This document shows positions 24,903 through 34,119 of a stretch of DNA of 64,000 nucleotides, one piece after another. The position numbers and the translations under genes are program-made. Each line of letters starts with the position of its first letter. Position 1 is the first letter of the stretch. The stretch spans positions 85,050 to 149,049 of the forward strand of contig CAVZOY010000005.1 of the NCBI GenBank assembly GCA_963777095.1, written 5' to 3'. The notes beneath the pieces were generated by a model. It was not told the origin of the DNA. It made no database searches and saw only the letters and a list, made by a program, of their open reading frames with translations. This stretch comes from CAVZOY01 sp963777095. Its GTDB lineage: Bacteria > Actinomycetota > Actinomycetes > Mycobacteriales > Geodermatophilaceae.

Positions 24903-25384
24903 GTGGACCGACGCTCGACTGGCGCAGGTGGCAGCTGCGGAAGAACGGCGAGCTGCTGCTGCGCGGGACACCACCGGGCGACGGTGTGGTGCTGCGGGCG
25001 GTCGAGAACAGCACCTGGTCGGAGCACTGGACTGCCTTCTACGAGCAGCATCCCGACCTCCGGCCGCGGCTGGAGCGCTCGGTGACGTTCCCCCGGGAAC
25101 GTCTCCCGGAGGAACTGGCGGGCCTGCTCGTGCCCGATCGGGAGTACGTGCTGGTCGTGTCCGTGCACGGTCACCCCGACGCCGCGGGCGTCGCGGCCGC
25201 GACGGTCGCCGGCGCGGGAGCCGCCGTGACCCGCTATGCGATCGACCTGATCGAGGCCGGGCGGGACGACCTGTTCGTCCTCGACGAGCCCGCAGGTACA
25301 GCGCTGCTCGTCGACCAGGACGAGGAGGAGGAACCGGGGATGGTCCTCCTCCAGCAGTTCCGCTGGCCGGAGGTCCAGGACTAG
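24903..25384 (+). CDS. Conserved hypothetical protein, one frameshift
   Basis: About 160 aa. The frame from GTG 24903 (VDRR) connects to the long frame (LDWRRWQLRKNGELLLRG, then GDGVVLRAVENSTWSEHW) if one base is missing near 24912. No membrane segment or recognisable motif; the C-terminus is acidic (DQDEEEEPGM). It follows the pentapeptide-repeat gene by four bases and overlaps the convergent membrane-protein gene's stop by four. Function unknown. Confidence 0.55.
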
Positions 25385-26055
25385 GGGACGGCGGGGTCCT
25401 GCCGGTACTTGCGGCCGGTCAGCAGGGCCTTGAGCGCGCCGAGCAGCCCCAGCACGGCGACGGCGACGGCGAACCAGAAGCCGAGGTCGAACTCGCCGAG
25501 GTTCCAGTCGGCCCCGAACAGCGGCACCAGCACCGCCGCCGCGACGGCCCCGCTGACCAGCAGGGCGAGCAGGCCGAGGAACCGGCGCCGCTTCGCCGGC
25601 AGCAGCATCAGCAGTCCGAGCACGAGCAGCACCGCCGCCGCCGGCGACGACGGTCAGCGGCTGCCAGAAGCCGTTGTCGATCACCGTGCCGACGCTGTCG
25701 ACCAGGTCGTCGATCCCGCGGCGGAACAGGTCGAGGCCGGTGTCGTCCTCGCCGTCGAGCCAGGGCAGGATCAGGCTGATCGCGGCCGCCGCGGCGGCCA
25801 GCAGCAGGAGCAGGCCCGCGAGCACGTCGGGGCGCCGGACGGCGACCGGGCGGGGCGAGTAGTCCGGCGTCGTGGCCGTCGTCGCGCCGCCGGTCCGGTC
25901 GCGGGCCCGTAGACGGGGTCGGTGTCGTGGACCGGGCCGGTCCGGTACCCGGGCCCCGGATAGGCGCTGGCGCCGGCGGGCGTGGGCGCGTAGCCGGACG
26001 TCCCGCCCGGGGGCACCGGGTCCATGCCGGGGCTGGTGTCCTGCCGTTCGGTCAT
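25381..26055 (-). CDS. Membrane protein with Pro-rich N-terminus, two frameshifts
   Basis: About 225 aa after correction. The N-terminus MTERQDTSPGMDPVPPGGTS is Pro/Gly/Tyr-rich and cytoplasmic. Near 25890 the frame changes and continues with DYSPRPVAVRRPDVL, a hydrophobic helix and LILPWLDGEDDTGLDLF. Near 25635 it changes again to VLLVLGLLMLLPAKRRRFLG and two more helices, ending RKYRQDPAVP. In total about four transmembrane segments. GGAGGAGCAC precedes the ATG. It diverges from folD. No function assigned. Confidence 0.65.
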
Positions 26056-26111
26056 GTGCTCCTCCGCTCGGGTCGGCGTGCGCCGGTCGGCGCGGGCGGC
26101 ACCTCGACGCG

Positions 26112-26117
26112 AGCCTA
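26112..26117 (-). promoter_or_regulatory. -10 box TAGGCT for membrane-protein gene
   Basis: Minus-strand TAGGCT, about 56 nt upstream of the ATG at 26055. It shares the 107-nt divergent region with the folD promoter. Confidence 0.4.
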
Positions 26118-26150
26118 GGGCCGTGCGGTCGTCCGCGCGGCGTCCTCGGG

Positions 26151-26156
26151 CAGACT
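26151..26156 (+). promoter_or_regulatory. -10-like box CAGACT for folD
   Basis: CAGACT ends 6 nt before GTG 26163; leaderless spacing with a weaker hexamer. Confidence 0.35.
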
Positions 26157-26162
26157 GTGACC

Positions 26163-27032
26163 GTGCCCGCGACGATCCTGGACGGCAAGGCGACCGCGGC
26201 GGCGATCCGCTCCGAGCTCACCGAGCGGGTGGCCGCGCTGGCCGCCGCGGGCCGGCGCCCGGGGCTCGGCACCCTGCTCGTCGGCGACGACCCGGGCAGC
26301 CGCTGGTACGTCTCGGCCAAGCACAAGGACTGCGCCGAGGTCGGCATCGCCAGCATCCAGCGGGAGCTGCCGGCGACCGCCACCCGCGACGACGTCCTCG
26401 CCGTGGTTGCCGAGCTCAACGCCGACCCGGACTGCACCGGCTACATCGTCCAGCTGCCGCTGCCGCCGCAGATCGACGAGTCCGCCGTCCTCGAGGCCAT
26501 GGACCCGGCCAAGGACGCCGACGGCCTGCACCCGGTGAACCTCGGCCGGCTCGTCCTGAACGTGCCGGGGCCGCTGCCCTGCACGCCGGTCGGCATCGTC
26601 GAGCTGCTCCGCCGCTACGAGGTGCCGATCGCGGGTGCCGAGGTCGTGGTCGTCGGCCGCGGCATCACCGTCGGCCGCCCGCTGGGTCTGCTGCTCACCC
26701 GCCGGTCCGAGAACGCCACGGTGACCCTCTGCCACACCGGCACGCGCGACCTCGCCGCCCACCTGCGGCGGGCCGACATCGTGGTCGCCGCGGCCGGCGT
26801 CCCGGGCCTGGTCACGGCCGACGTCGTGAAGCCGGGGGCCGCCGTCCTCGACGTCGGCGTCAGCCGGGTCGACGGCAGGATCGCCGGGGACGTCGCCCTG
26901 GACGTCGTGGACGTCGCCGGCTTCGTGGCTCCCAACCCGGGCGGGGTCGGCCCGATGACCCGCGCGATGCTGCTGCAGAACGTGGTGCTCGCTGCGGAGC
27001 AGCAGGTCGCGCTCGAGGCGCTGTCGGCGTGA
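26163..27032 (+). CDS. folD: Methylenetetrahydrofolate dehydrogenase/cyclohydrolase
   Basis: A 289-aa bifunctional enzyme that interconverts methylene-, methenyl- and 10-formyl-THF, supplying the formyl donor used by PurN and PurH encoded just upstream. The catalytic Tyr/Lys motif is in SRWYVSAKHKDCAEVG (about 43-58), YIVQLPLPPQ is the folate loop, DPAKDADGLHPVNLG carries the conserved Asp, and VVVGRGITVGRPLG binds NADP. The C-terminal PNPGGVGPMTRAMLL is diagnostic. Full length. DUF3017 begins two bases after its stop. Confidence 0.96.
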   Translation: MPATILDGKATAAAIRSELTERVAALAAAGRRPGLGTLLVGDDPGSRWYVSAKHKDCAEVGIASIQRELPATATRDDVLAVVAELNADPDCTGYIVQLPLPPQIDESAVLEAMDPAKDADGLHPVNLGRLVLNVPGPLPCTPVGIVELLRRYEVPIAGAEVVVVGRGITVGRPLGLLLTRRSENATVTLCHTGTRDLAAHLRRADIVVAAAGVPGLVTADVVKPGAAVLDVGVSRVDGRIAGDVALDVVDVAGFVAPNPGGVGPMTRAMLLQNVVLAAEQQVALEALSA

Positions 27033-27033
27033 G

Positions 27034-27334
27034 ATGACCCTTCCGCAGAAGCCGCCGCTCTACGTCCGCCGTCCGTTCCTGGCCGGGCCTGATCCGGCAG
27101 CTGCCGCTGCTCGCCGCGATCCTCGTCGTCGGCGTGGGGCTGGTGCTGGTGACCTTCGGCTACTGGCGCCGTGGGCTGGTCGTCATCGGCCTGGCGCTGA
27201 TGGGCGCGGCGCTGCTGCGGCTGTTCCTGCCGGTGCGCCGGGTGGGGCTGCTCGCGGTGCGCAGCCGGTCGGTCGACGTCCTCATGCTGGCCGGGACGGG
27301 CCTCGCGCTGACCGTCCTCACGCTGACCCGCTGA
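27034..27334 (+). CDS. DUF3017 membrane protein, one frameshift
   Basis: About 100 aa. The start ATG 27034 gives MTLPQKPPLYVRRPFLAG. Near 27090 an indel moves reading to LIRQLPLLAAILVVGVGLVL and three hydrophobic helices ending SVDVLMLAGTGLALTVL. The size, the three helices and the position directly after folD match the actinobacterial DUF3017 family, whose role is unknown. Probably co-transcribed with folD (TGA, one base, ATG). Confidence 0.75.
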
Positions 27335-27356
27335 GGCGGCGCGCCGAGCCCGGCGC

Positions 27357-27362
27357 TAGGTT
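27357..27362 (+). promoter_or_regulatory. -10 box TAGGTT for leaderless mdh
   Basis: TAGGTT ends 7 nt before ATG 27370. The 11-mer TAGGTTGCTGG is identical to the one before the adenosine deaminase start (47932). Confidence 0.6.
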
Positions 27363-27369
27363 GCTGGCC

Positions 27370-28323
27370 ATGGCAGATGCGGCCCGGCAGGGCAAGGTAA
27401 CCGTCGTCGGCGCCGGTTTCTACGGCTCCACCACCGCGCTCCGGCTGGCCGAGTACGACGTCTTCGAGACCGTCGTCCTCACCGACATCGTCGAGGGCAA
27501 GCCCGAGGGCCTCGCGCTGGACATGAACCAGTCGCGGCCGATCGAGGGCTTCGAGACGAAGGTCGTGGGGGTGGGCGGCGGCTCGTACGCCGGCACCGAG
27601 GACTCCGACGTCGTCGTCATCACCGCCGGCCTGCCGCGCAAGCCCGGCATGAGCCGGATGGACCTGATCGAGACCAACGCGAAGATCGTCCGCGAGGTCG
27701 CCGAGAACGTCGCGCGCACCTCGCCGGACGCCGTCGTCATCGTGGTCTCCAACCCGCTCGACGAGATGACCGCGCTGGCGCAGCTGGCCACCGGCTTCCC
27801 GAAGAACCGGGTGATGGGCCAGGCGGGCATGCTCGACACCGCCCGCTTCTCGAACAACGTGGCCGAGGAGCTCGGCGTCCCGGTCTCGTCCGTGCAGACG
27901 CTGACGCTGGGCTCGCACGGCGACACGATGGTGCCGGTGCCCTCGCGCTGCACCGTCGACGGCAAGCCCCTGTCCGAGGTGCTGCCCGCCGACCGCGTCG
28001 AGGCGCTCGTCGACCGCACCCGCAACGGCGGGGCCGAGGTCGTCGCGCTGCTCAAGACCGGGTCGGCGTACTACGCGCCGTCCGCCGCCGCCGCGCGCAT
28101 GGCGCGCGCGGTGATGGAGGACTCGGGTGCGGTCATGCCGGTCTGCGCGTGGGTCGACGGCGAGTACGGCATCTCCGGCGTCTACCTCGGCGTCGAGGCC
28201 GAGATCGGTCGGGACGGCATCAAGCGGGTGGTCGAGGGCGATCTGTCCGAGACCGAGCTGGCCGGGCTGCGCGAGGCCGCCGAGGCCGTGCGCGCCAAGC
28301 AGGCCGACGTCGCCGACCTCTGA
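27370..28323 (+). CDS. mdh: Malate dehydrogenase (LDH-like type)
   Basis: A 317-aa NAD-dependent malate dehydrogenase of the TCA cycle. The Rossmann motif is VTVVGAGFYGSTTA. Substrate-binding Arg residues sit in ITAGLPRKPGMSRMDL. VVSNPLDEMTALA and the catalytic His in LTLGSHGDTMVPVPSR complete the active site. The Arg in the mobile loop (PRKPGMSR) fits malate over lactate. This is the lactate-dehydrogenase-like class rather than the longer actinobacterial type. Intact. icd follows after 28 bases. Confidence 0.95.
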   Translation: MADAARQGKVTVVGAGFYGSTTALRLAEYDVFETVVLTDIVEGKPEGLALDMNQSRPIEGFETKVVGVGGGSYAGTEDSDVVVITAGLPRKPGMSRMDLIETNAKIVREVAENVARTSPDAVVIVVSNPLDEMTALAQLATGFPKNRVMGQAGMLDTARFSNNVAEELGVPVSSVQTLTLGSHGDTMVPVPSRCTVDGKPLSEVLPADRVEALVDRTRNGGAEVVALLKTGSAYYAPSAAAARMARAVMEDSGAVMPVCAWVDGEYGISGVYLGVEAEIGRDGIKRVVEGDLSETELAGLREAAEAVRAKQADVADL

Positions 28324-28351
28324 ACGCACCTTCTGAGAGGACTTTTCTGAC

Positions 28352-29570
28352 GTGAGCAAGATCAAGGTCGAGGGCACCGTCGTCGAGCTCGACGGCGACG
28401 AGATGACCCGCATCATCTGGCAGTTCATCAAGGACCAGCTGATCCTCCCGTACCTCGACGTGAACCTCGAGTACTACGACCTGGGCATCGAGAAGCGCGA
28501 CGAGACCGACGACCAGATCACCGTCGACGCGGCCGAGGCCATCAAGCGGCACGGCGTCGGCGTCAAGTGCGCCACGATCACGCCCGACGAGGCGCGGGTC
28601 GAGGAGTTCGGCCTGAAGCGGATGTACCGGTCCCCGAACGGGACGATCCGCAACATCCTCGGCGGCGTCATCTTCCGCGAGCCGATCATCATGACGAACG
28701 TGCCGCGGCTGGTGCCCGGCTGGACGAAGCCGATCGTCGTCGGCCGTCACGCGTTCGGTGACCAGTACCGCGCGACCGACTTCCGGTTCCCGGGCGAGGG
28801 GACGCTGACGATCACCTTCACGCCGAAGGACGGCTCCGCGCCGATCGAGCACGAGGTGTTCCAGTCGCCCGGCGGCGGTGTCGCGATGGCGATGTACAAC
28901 CTCGACGACTCGATCCGCGACTTCGCGCGGGCGTCGATGAACTACGGGCTCAACCGCGGGTACCCGGTCTACCTCTCGACCAAGAACACGATCCTCAAGG
29001 CCTACGACGGCCGGTTCAAGGACCTCTTCCAGGAGGTCTTCGAAACGGAGTTCAAGGACAAAGTTCAAAGAGGCTGGCATCACCTACGAGCACCGGCTGA
29101 TCGACGACATGGTCGCCGCCTCCCTCAAGTGGGAGGGCGGCTACGTCTGGGCGTGCAAGAACTACGACGGTGACGTGCAGTCCGACACCGTGGCGCAGGG
29201 CTTCGGCTCGCTCGGCCTGATGACGTCCGTGCTGCTCAGCCCCGACGGCCGCACGGTGGAGGCCGAGGCCGCCCACGGCACGGTCACCCGCCACTTCCGG
29301 GAGCACCAGAAGGGCAACCAGACGTCGACCAACCCGATCGCGTCGATCTTCGCCTGGACCCGGGGCCTGGCCCACCGCGGCAAGCTCGACAACACCCCCG
29401 AGGTGACGCGGTTCGCCGAGACCCTGGAGAAGGTCTGCATCGACACCGTCCAGGGCGGCCAGATGACCAAGGACCTGGCGCTGCTGATCTCGCGCGACCA
29501 GGCGTGGCTGAACACGCAGGACTTCCTCGCGGCGATCGACACCAACCTGCAGAAGGCCATGGCCTCCTGA
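28352..29570 (+). CDS. icd: NADP-dependent isocitrate dehydrogenase, one frameshift
   Basis: TCA enzyme converting isocitrate to 2-oxoglutarate, about 405 aa, of the eukaryote-like homodimeric type. N-terminal VELDGDEMTRIIWQFIKDQL and RMYRSPNGTIRNILGG (substrate Arg and Ser/Asn) are clear, as are VVGRHAFGDQYRATDF and the metal-site Asp residues. One extra A near 29063 (three A where two fit) breaks the frame inside EFKDKFKEAG; the rest runs as MVAASLKWEGGYVWACKNYD, VEAEAAHGTVTRHFREHQKG and TNPIASIFAWTRGL. GTG start with AGAGGA upstream. Followed by a strong terminator. Confidence 0.95.
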
Positions 29571-29590
29571 GGTAGCGCCTCATCGATGCA

Positions 29591-29631
29591 CGTCAGCGGC
29601 CCTCTCGATGCGTTCGAGAGGGCCGCTGACG
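29591..29631 (+). terminator. Strong terminator after icd
   Basis: Perfect 18-bp inverted repeat (29591-29608 with 29614-29631) and a 5-nt loop, 21 nt after the icd stop. No T tract. Its core (CAGCGGCCC) resembles the terminator after the DEAD-box helicase. Confidence 0.8.
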
Positions 29632-29689
29632 CGTCTCCGTCCTGTGGACAACGGCGATCCGAGGAGATCCGGGCGGCAGAGTCCAGCGC

Positions 29690-30594
29690 GTGCCCCGCGA
29701 GCCCGTCCGCCCGCTGCTCTCGAGGGCAAGGTCTTCCGCGGGACGACCGTCGTCGCACAAGGCCTGCTGACGGCCAAGCAACTGCGTAGTTCGCCATGGC
29801 GGCGACTTCGTCAGGACGTCTACGCCGACGCCCGCCTGCCGGTCACGCACCGTCTCCTGATCAGTGCAGTCGGCCTCGTGTTGCCCGACGGTGCAGCGTT
29901 CGGCGGTCGCAGTGCTGCCGTTCTCTGGGGGATCGGTGACGTCGCCACGGCTGACGACCCGGTCGAGGTCCTCCTGCCTCCTGATCGCAGGTGGAATCCC
30001 GGCTCGGGTGTCCGCTGTCGCCACCGATCCGCGAGCCAGAGAGTCGTCCGCCGGGGACGTTGGTCGTGCAGCAGCCGCATCGACACGGCGATCGACCTGG
30101 TCAGGTTCACCTCAGGCGACGAAGCGGTCGTCCTGCTCGACCATCTCGTCCACCTGGGGCTCGACGGACCTCACGACGTTCCGGACGGCCGTGGAGGAAC
30201 GGGATCGGAGCTTCGGGCTCGCCCGCGCCCGCCGTGCCGCCCGGCTGGCGGACGGTCTGGCGGAATCTCAGCCGGAGACCCGGCTGCGTCTGCTCATGCG
30301 CGCGCGGTGGCTTGCCGCCTGCCGTGGCCCAGTTCGTCGTCCGTGACAGCGGCGGCTTCGTCGGGCGGGTCGACTTCGCCTTTCCCGACATCCGGCTGGC
30401 GATCGAGTACGACGGGCTCTACCACGCAGGGACGAGCGCATTCTTCGCCGACCGACGGCGGCTCGAACGCCTGACTGCCGCGGGCTGGACGGTCATCCAC
30501 GTCACCGCTCACGACATGCGCGACCCCGAACGCCTCCTGGCACGCATCCGCGCCGCGCGGGCGCCGTCTGCTGGCGGCGTCCGGTACTCGCTGA
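29690..30594 (+). CDS. DUF559/AbiEi-like domain protein, several frameshifts
   Basis: Actinobacterial protein with an AbiEi-like winged-helix N-terminus and a DUF559 (Vsr-fold, endonuclease-like) C-terminus. The start is taken as GTG 29690 (VPREPVRPLL). The frame changes near 29718 (to EGKVFRGTTVVAQGLLTAKQ), near 30150 (to FRTAVEERDRSFGLARARRA) and near 30305 (to VAQFVVRDSGGFVGRVDFAF). The C-terminal DIRLAIEYDGLYHAGTSAFF and AAGWTVIHVTAHDM are typical of DUF559. The end is uncertain: 30594 if one more shift is allowed, otherwise 30713. Three or more breaks could mean true decay, but sequence error is as likely. No partner toxin gene is adjacent. Confidence 0.55.
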
Positions 30595-30657
30595 TCGCCC
30601 TCTCACGGGCCTCGATAGGGCGCTCAGCGTGTATCCGATGCCGTCGATCGACGGCGG

Positions 30658-31598
30658 TCAGGCGGCGAGGAGGGTCCAGTAGCCACCGGTGGTGCCGACG
30701 CCGGCGCTGGTGAGGCTGCAGTCGAGCAGGGCGGCGTCGTCTGCCCAGCGGTCGGCCACGGCCGCGGGGTCGGAGCCGGTGGCGACGACGGCCGTGCGGC
30801 TGCCGCGGTCGAGCGGCGATCCGCCGTCGGGGGACCGGACGGCCACGAAGTCGCCGGCGCGCATCGCGGCGCTGTGCTCGGCGGCGAGCGACGCGAGCGA
30901 GGCGTCCGCGGTGAACGCAGCGCAACCGGCGTCCGTCCGTGCGGCGTTGACCGACGCGAGGACCTGGTCCGCCGGGTCGGCGGCGGGCGCCTCGGTCTCC
31001 CGCGGAGCCGAGGGGGTGCCCGACGGCGAGCCCGACGCGGCCGAGTCTGACGACGACGGCGCCCGCGACGAGGAGGACGACGCCTCGGACGTCGACGATG
31101 AGGAGGACGACGACGCCCCGGACGACGCCGTGCCCGCCGACGACGACGCCGAGGACGACCGCCGCGGCTGTCTCCGGCCGCCGTCGAGCCGGTCGCCTCT
31201 CCGGTCGTCGCCGACGACTCCGACGACGACGAGGACGACACGGACGACGAGGACGACGACGAGGACGAGGACGACGACGACGAGCCCCCGCCCGACGGCG
31301 ACGTGACGGCCGGTGCCCCGTCCTGCGTCCAGTCGCCGGTCGCCGGCACGAGCCCGTCGCCCGTCGAGCTCAGCGCCGCGGTGCTGCCTGCGTCGTCGTC
31401 GTACGGCGCGAGGGGCGCGGCCAGTGCGAAGGCGCCGAGCACGAGCGCACCCAGTGCCACGGGCAGCACCCGCGCGCGACGCAGGACGACGACCAGGGCG
31501 CCCAGCGGGGCGAGCAGACCAGCCGCACGGAAGCGAAGGCGGGCGAGGAGTCCGGCGACCCGGGAAGAGAGCGGGGGGCCTGCGGGAGCGTGGTGCAC
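30658..31598 (-). CDS. Ser-rich secreted CAP (SCP)-domain protein, one frameshift
   Basis: About 313 aa. The start is GTG 31598 (VHHAPAGPPLSS). A hydrophobic segment (about 35-62, VLPVALGALVLGAFALAAPL) acts as signal or anchor. A very Ser-rich linker follows, with a run of about 15 consecutive Ser, and the frame changes near 31170. The C-terminus is a CAP domain: VLASVNAARTDAGCAAF, LAAEHSAAMRAGDFV (conserved His) and TTGGYWTLLAA. CAP proteins in bacteria are extracytoplasmic with varied roles. The Ser tract is encoded by TCG/TCC runs, which make antisense Asp/Glu-rich frames that are not genes. Confidence 0.75.
31020..31295 (-). repeat. Low-complexity Ser-codon tract inside CAP gene
   Basis: Tandem TCG/TCC-type triplets on the coding strand (GAC/GAG on the plus strand) encode the Ser-rich linker. 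Such triplet runs are prone to slippage, in the cell or during sequencing. Confidence 0.6.
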
Positions 31599-31662
31599 GG
31601 AGGAGCCTCACGAAGTGTCAAATCACGGGGGGTGAGCTTGTGGAGACTAGCCGTAGTCCCGT

Positions 31663-31686
31663 CGTTACCGTAACGAGACTGTTACC
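31663..31686. promoter_or_regulatory. Candidate operator: GTTAC boxes
   Basis: CGTTAC-C-GTAACG palindrome (31663-31675) followed six bases later by GTTACC (31681-31686), in the 208-nt divergent region between the CAP gene and the CNNM gene. Repeated GTTAC/GTAAC boxes resemble sites of the response regulator MtrA, which controls cell-wall genes in actinobacteria; that link is inference. Confidence 0.35.
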
Positions 31687-31806
31687 GACCTCACAAGACC
31701 TGTTCCGAAGGGGGCTCCGGCACCGCCCCCCACGCCCCTGGTCCGCCGATGCAGGCAGCATGGGGTGCGCACGTCCGCACCACCCGACCCGAGGAGCGCC
31801 CTGCCG

Positions 31807-33141
31807 GTGAACGACATCTGGCTGAACATCGCCATGGTGTTCGTCTTCGTGATGATCGGAGGCGTCTTCTCCGGAGCCGAGATCGCCCTGGTCTCGCTCC
31901 GCGAATCCCAGGTCCGGGCGTTGTCGGAGGGCGGCCGCCGCGGCCGCGCCGTCCAGAAGCTGCTGGCCGATCCGAACCGGTTCCTGGCCGCGGTCCAGGT
32001 CGGCGTCACCGTCGCGGGCTTCTTCTCCGCGGCCTTCGGTGCGACCACGCTGGCCGAACCGGTCGCCGGCTGGCTCGAGGGCATGGGCATGCAGGAGGGT
32101 TTCGCCGGCACCCTGTCGCTCGTCCTCGTCACGATCGCGATCAGCTACGTCTCGCTGGTGGTCGGCGAGCTGACCCCCAAGCGCCTCGCGCTGCAGCGCG
32201 CCGAGGGCTTCGCGCTCCTCGTCGCCTCGCCGCTCAACCGGATCGCGACCCTCTCGCGCCCGGTCATCTGGCTGCTCTCGAAGTCCACCGACGTGCTCGT
32301 CCGCCTGCTCGGCGGCGACCCGAAGGTCAGCGGCGACCGATCAGCCAGGAGGAGCTCCGCGACCTCGTCGCCGCCCACGAGTCGCTCAGCAGCGACGAGC
32401 GCCGGCTGATCGGCGAGGTCTTCCGCGCCGGCGACCGCGACGTCCGCGAGGTGATGACGCCGCGCACCGAGGTCACGTTCCTCGAGGCGTCGATGACGGC
32501 CAGCCGGGCGGCCAGGCTCGTCGCCGACTCCAACTGGTCGCGCTACCCGGTGGTCGGCCGCGACCAGGACGACGTCGACGGGCTTCGTGCACGTCCGCGA
32601 CCTGTTCCTGCCCAACCATCCGGCCGGCCGGGCCGCGACGGTCGGCGACCTCGCCCGGCCGGTCGCCCGGCTGCCCGGCACCGCGCGGGTGCTGGTGGCG
32701 CTGAGCGAGATGCGCCGGGGTAGCCAGCACCTGGCCATCGTGGTCGACGAGTACGGCGGCACCGACGGGATCGTCACGCTCGAGGACCTCATCGAGGAGG
32801 TCATCGGGGAGATCTACGACGAGTACGACGAGGCGGTCGCCCCGGAGGCACGCGAGCTCTCCGGCGGCCCGCGCGAGGTCGACGGGCTGCTCAACCTCGA
32901 CGACTTCTACGAGGTCACCCTGCTGCGGCTGCCCGAGGGTCCGTACGAGACGGCTGCCGGCTACGTGCTCGCCGAGCTCGGCCGGCTGCCGGAGCTCGAC
33001 GACACGGTGGAGGTCGAGGGCCGCACGATCCGGGTCATCGAGCTGGACGGACGGCGGATCTCCCGCCTCCTCGTGGGCCCGCCGCCGGAACCCGAGCCCG
33101 ACGACGAGAACGAGGACGAGCGGACGCCGTCCGCCGGCTAA
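31807..33141 (+). CDS. CNNM/CorC-type transporter (hemolysin-like, CBS domains), two frameshifts
   Basis: About 445 aa. The DUF21/CNNM membrane domain comes first: IAMVFVFVMIGGVFSGAEIALVSLRE, VAGFFSAAFGATTLAEPV and VVGELTPKRLALQRAEG. A shift near 32338 leads into SQEELRDLVAAHESLSSDE and the first CBS motif (VREVMTPRTEVTFLEAS). A second near 32583 leads to FVHVRDLFLP, VVDEYGGTDGIVTLEDLIEE and the CorC_HlyC domain (REVDGLLNLDDFYEVTLL). Relatives export Mg or other cations. Start is GTG 31807. The two shifts are opposite, a pattern expected of base-call errors. Its stop overlaps that of galE. Confidence 0.88.
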
Positions 33142-34088
33142 CGGCGCGCGACCGCCCAGGCGTCGCGCACGATCCCGGTCAGGTCGCGGTGCTGCGGCTG
33201 CCAGCCCAGGTCGGCACGGATGCGGTCGCTGGAGGCCACGAGCTGCGCGGGGTCGCCGGCCCGCCGGGGACCGACCTCGACCGGCACCGGGTGGCCGGTC
33301 ACCTCGCGGACGGCCTCGACGACCTGCTGCACCGAGAAGCCCGTGCCGTTGCCCAGGTTGTAGATCCGGTGCTCGCCCTGCGCCGCCGCGGGCAGGGCCA
33401 GCAGGTGGGCGTCGGACAGGTCCTGGACGTGGATGTAGTCGCGCACGCAGGTGCCGTCCGGCGTCGGGTAGTCGTCGCCGTAGATCGACAGCGACCCGCG
33501 CTGCCCGGCGGCCACCTGCAGCGCCAGCGGGATCAGGTGCGTCTCGGTCGCGTGCCGCTCGCCGAGGCCGAAGGCGGCACCGGCCACGTTGAAGTAGCGG
33601 AGGCTGACCGCCGCGAAGCCGTGCGCGACCGCGTACGAGGTCAGCATGTGGTCGACGGCGAGCTTCGAGGCGCCGTAGGTGTTCGTCGGCCGCGTCGGCG
33701 CCGACTCGGGGATGGGCACGGTCTCCGGCTCGCCGTACGTCGCGGCGGTCGACGAGAAGACGATCCGCCGGCAGTCCACGGCGCGCATGGCCTCGAGGAG
33801 GGCCAGCGAGCCGCCGACGTTGACGTGCCAGTAGTCCTCGGGGTGCTGCTGCGACGCCCCCACGAGGCTCTTCGCCGCGAAGTGCAGCACCGCCTCGGGA
33901 CGGACCTCGTCCAGCACCGGCGCCGAGTCGTGCAGCGAGGCCTCGGCCAGCTTCGCTCCGGCGGGGACGGCGTCCGCGTGCCCGGTCGACAGGTCGTCGA
34001 GCACGGTCACCTCATGGCCCTCGGCCAGCAGATGGGCCGTGACTACGCTGCCGATGTAGCCGGCACCACCGGCGACGAGAACCCGCAT
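33138..34088 (-). CDS. galE: UDP-glucose 4-epimerase
   Basis: A 316-aa extended short-chain dehydrogenase that interconverts UDP-glucose and UDP-galactose, supplying UDP-galactose for surface glycans. The NAD-binding motif is VAGGAGYIGSVVTAHLL. The catalytic pair is in NTYGASKLAVDHML (YxxxK) with SSTAATYG carrying the Ser/Thr, and LRYFNVAGAAFGLGE, DYPTPDGTCVRDYIHVQDL and YNLGNGTGFSVQQV are typical GalE segments. Intact. A TAGGCT box 6 nt before the ATG implies leaderless transcription. Confidence 0.95.
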   Translation of the reverse strand: MRVLVAGGAGYIGSVVTAHLLAEGHEVTVLDDLSTGHADAVPAGAKLAEASLHDSAPVLDEVRPEAVLHFAAKSLVGASQQHPEDYWHVNVGGSLALLEAMRAVDCRRIVFSSTAATYGEPETVPIPESAPTRPTNTYGASKLAVDHMLTSYAVAHGFAAVSLRYFNVAGAAFGLGERHATETHLIPLALQVAAGQRGSLSIYGDDYPTPDGTCVRDYIHVQDLSDAHLLALPAAAQGEHRIYNLGNGTGFSVQQVVEAVREVTGHPVPVEVGPRRAGDPAQLVASSDRIRADLGWQPQHRDLTGIVRDAWAVARR

Positions 34089-34094
34089 GGGGGC

Positions 34095-34100
34095 AGCCTA
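34095..34100 (-). promoter_or_regulatory. -10 box TAGGCT for leaderless galE
   Basis: Minus-strand TAGGCT, 6 nt upstream of ATG 34088. Confidence 0.6.
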
Positions 34101-34119
34101 GGTCGGAGGTCAGGACGTC

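Noticed and set aside
30689..31306. Asp/Glu-rich plus-strand frame
   Set aside because: It is the complement of the Ser-codon tract of the CAP gene; poly-Asp arises from TCG/TCC repeats read backwards.
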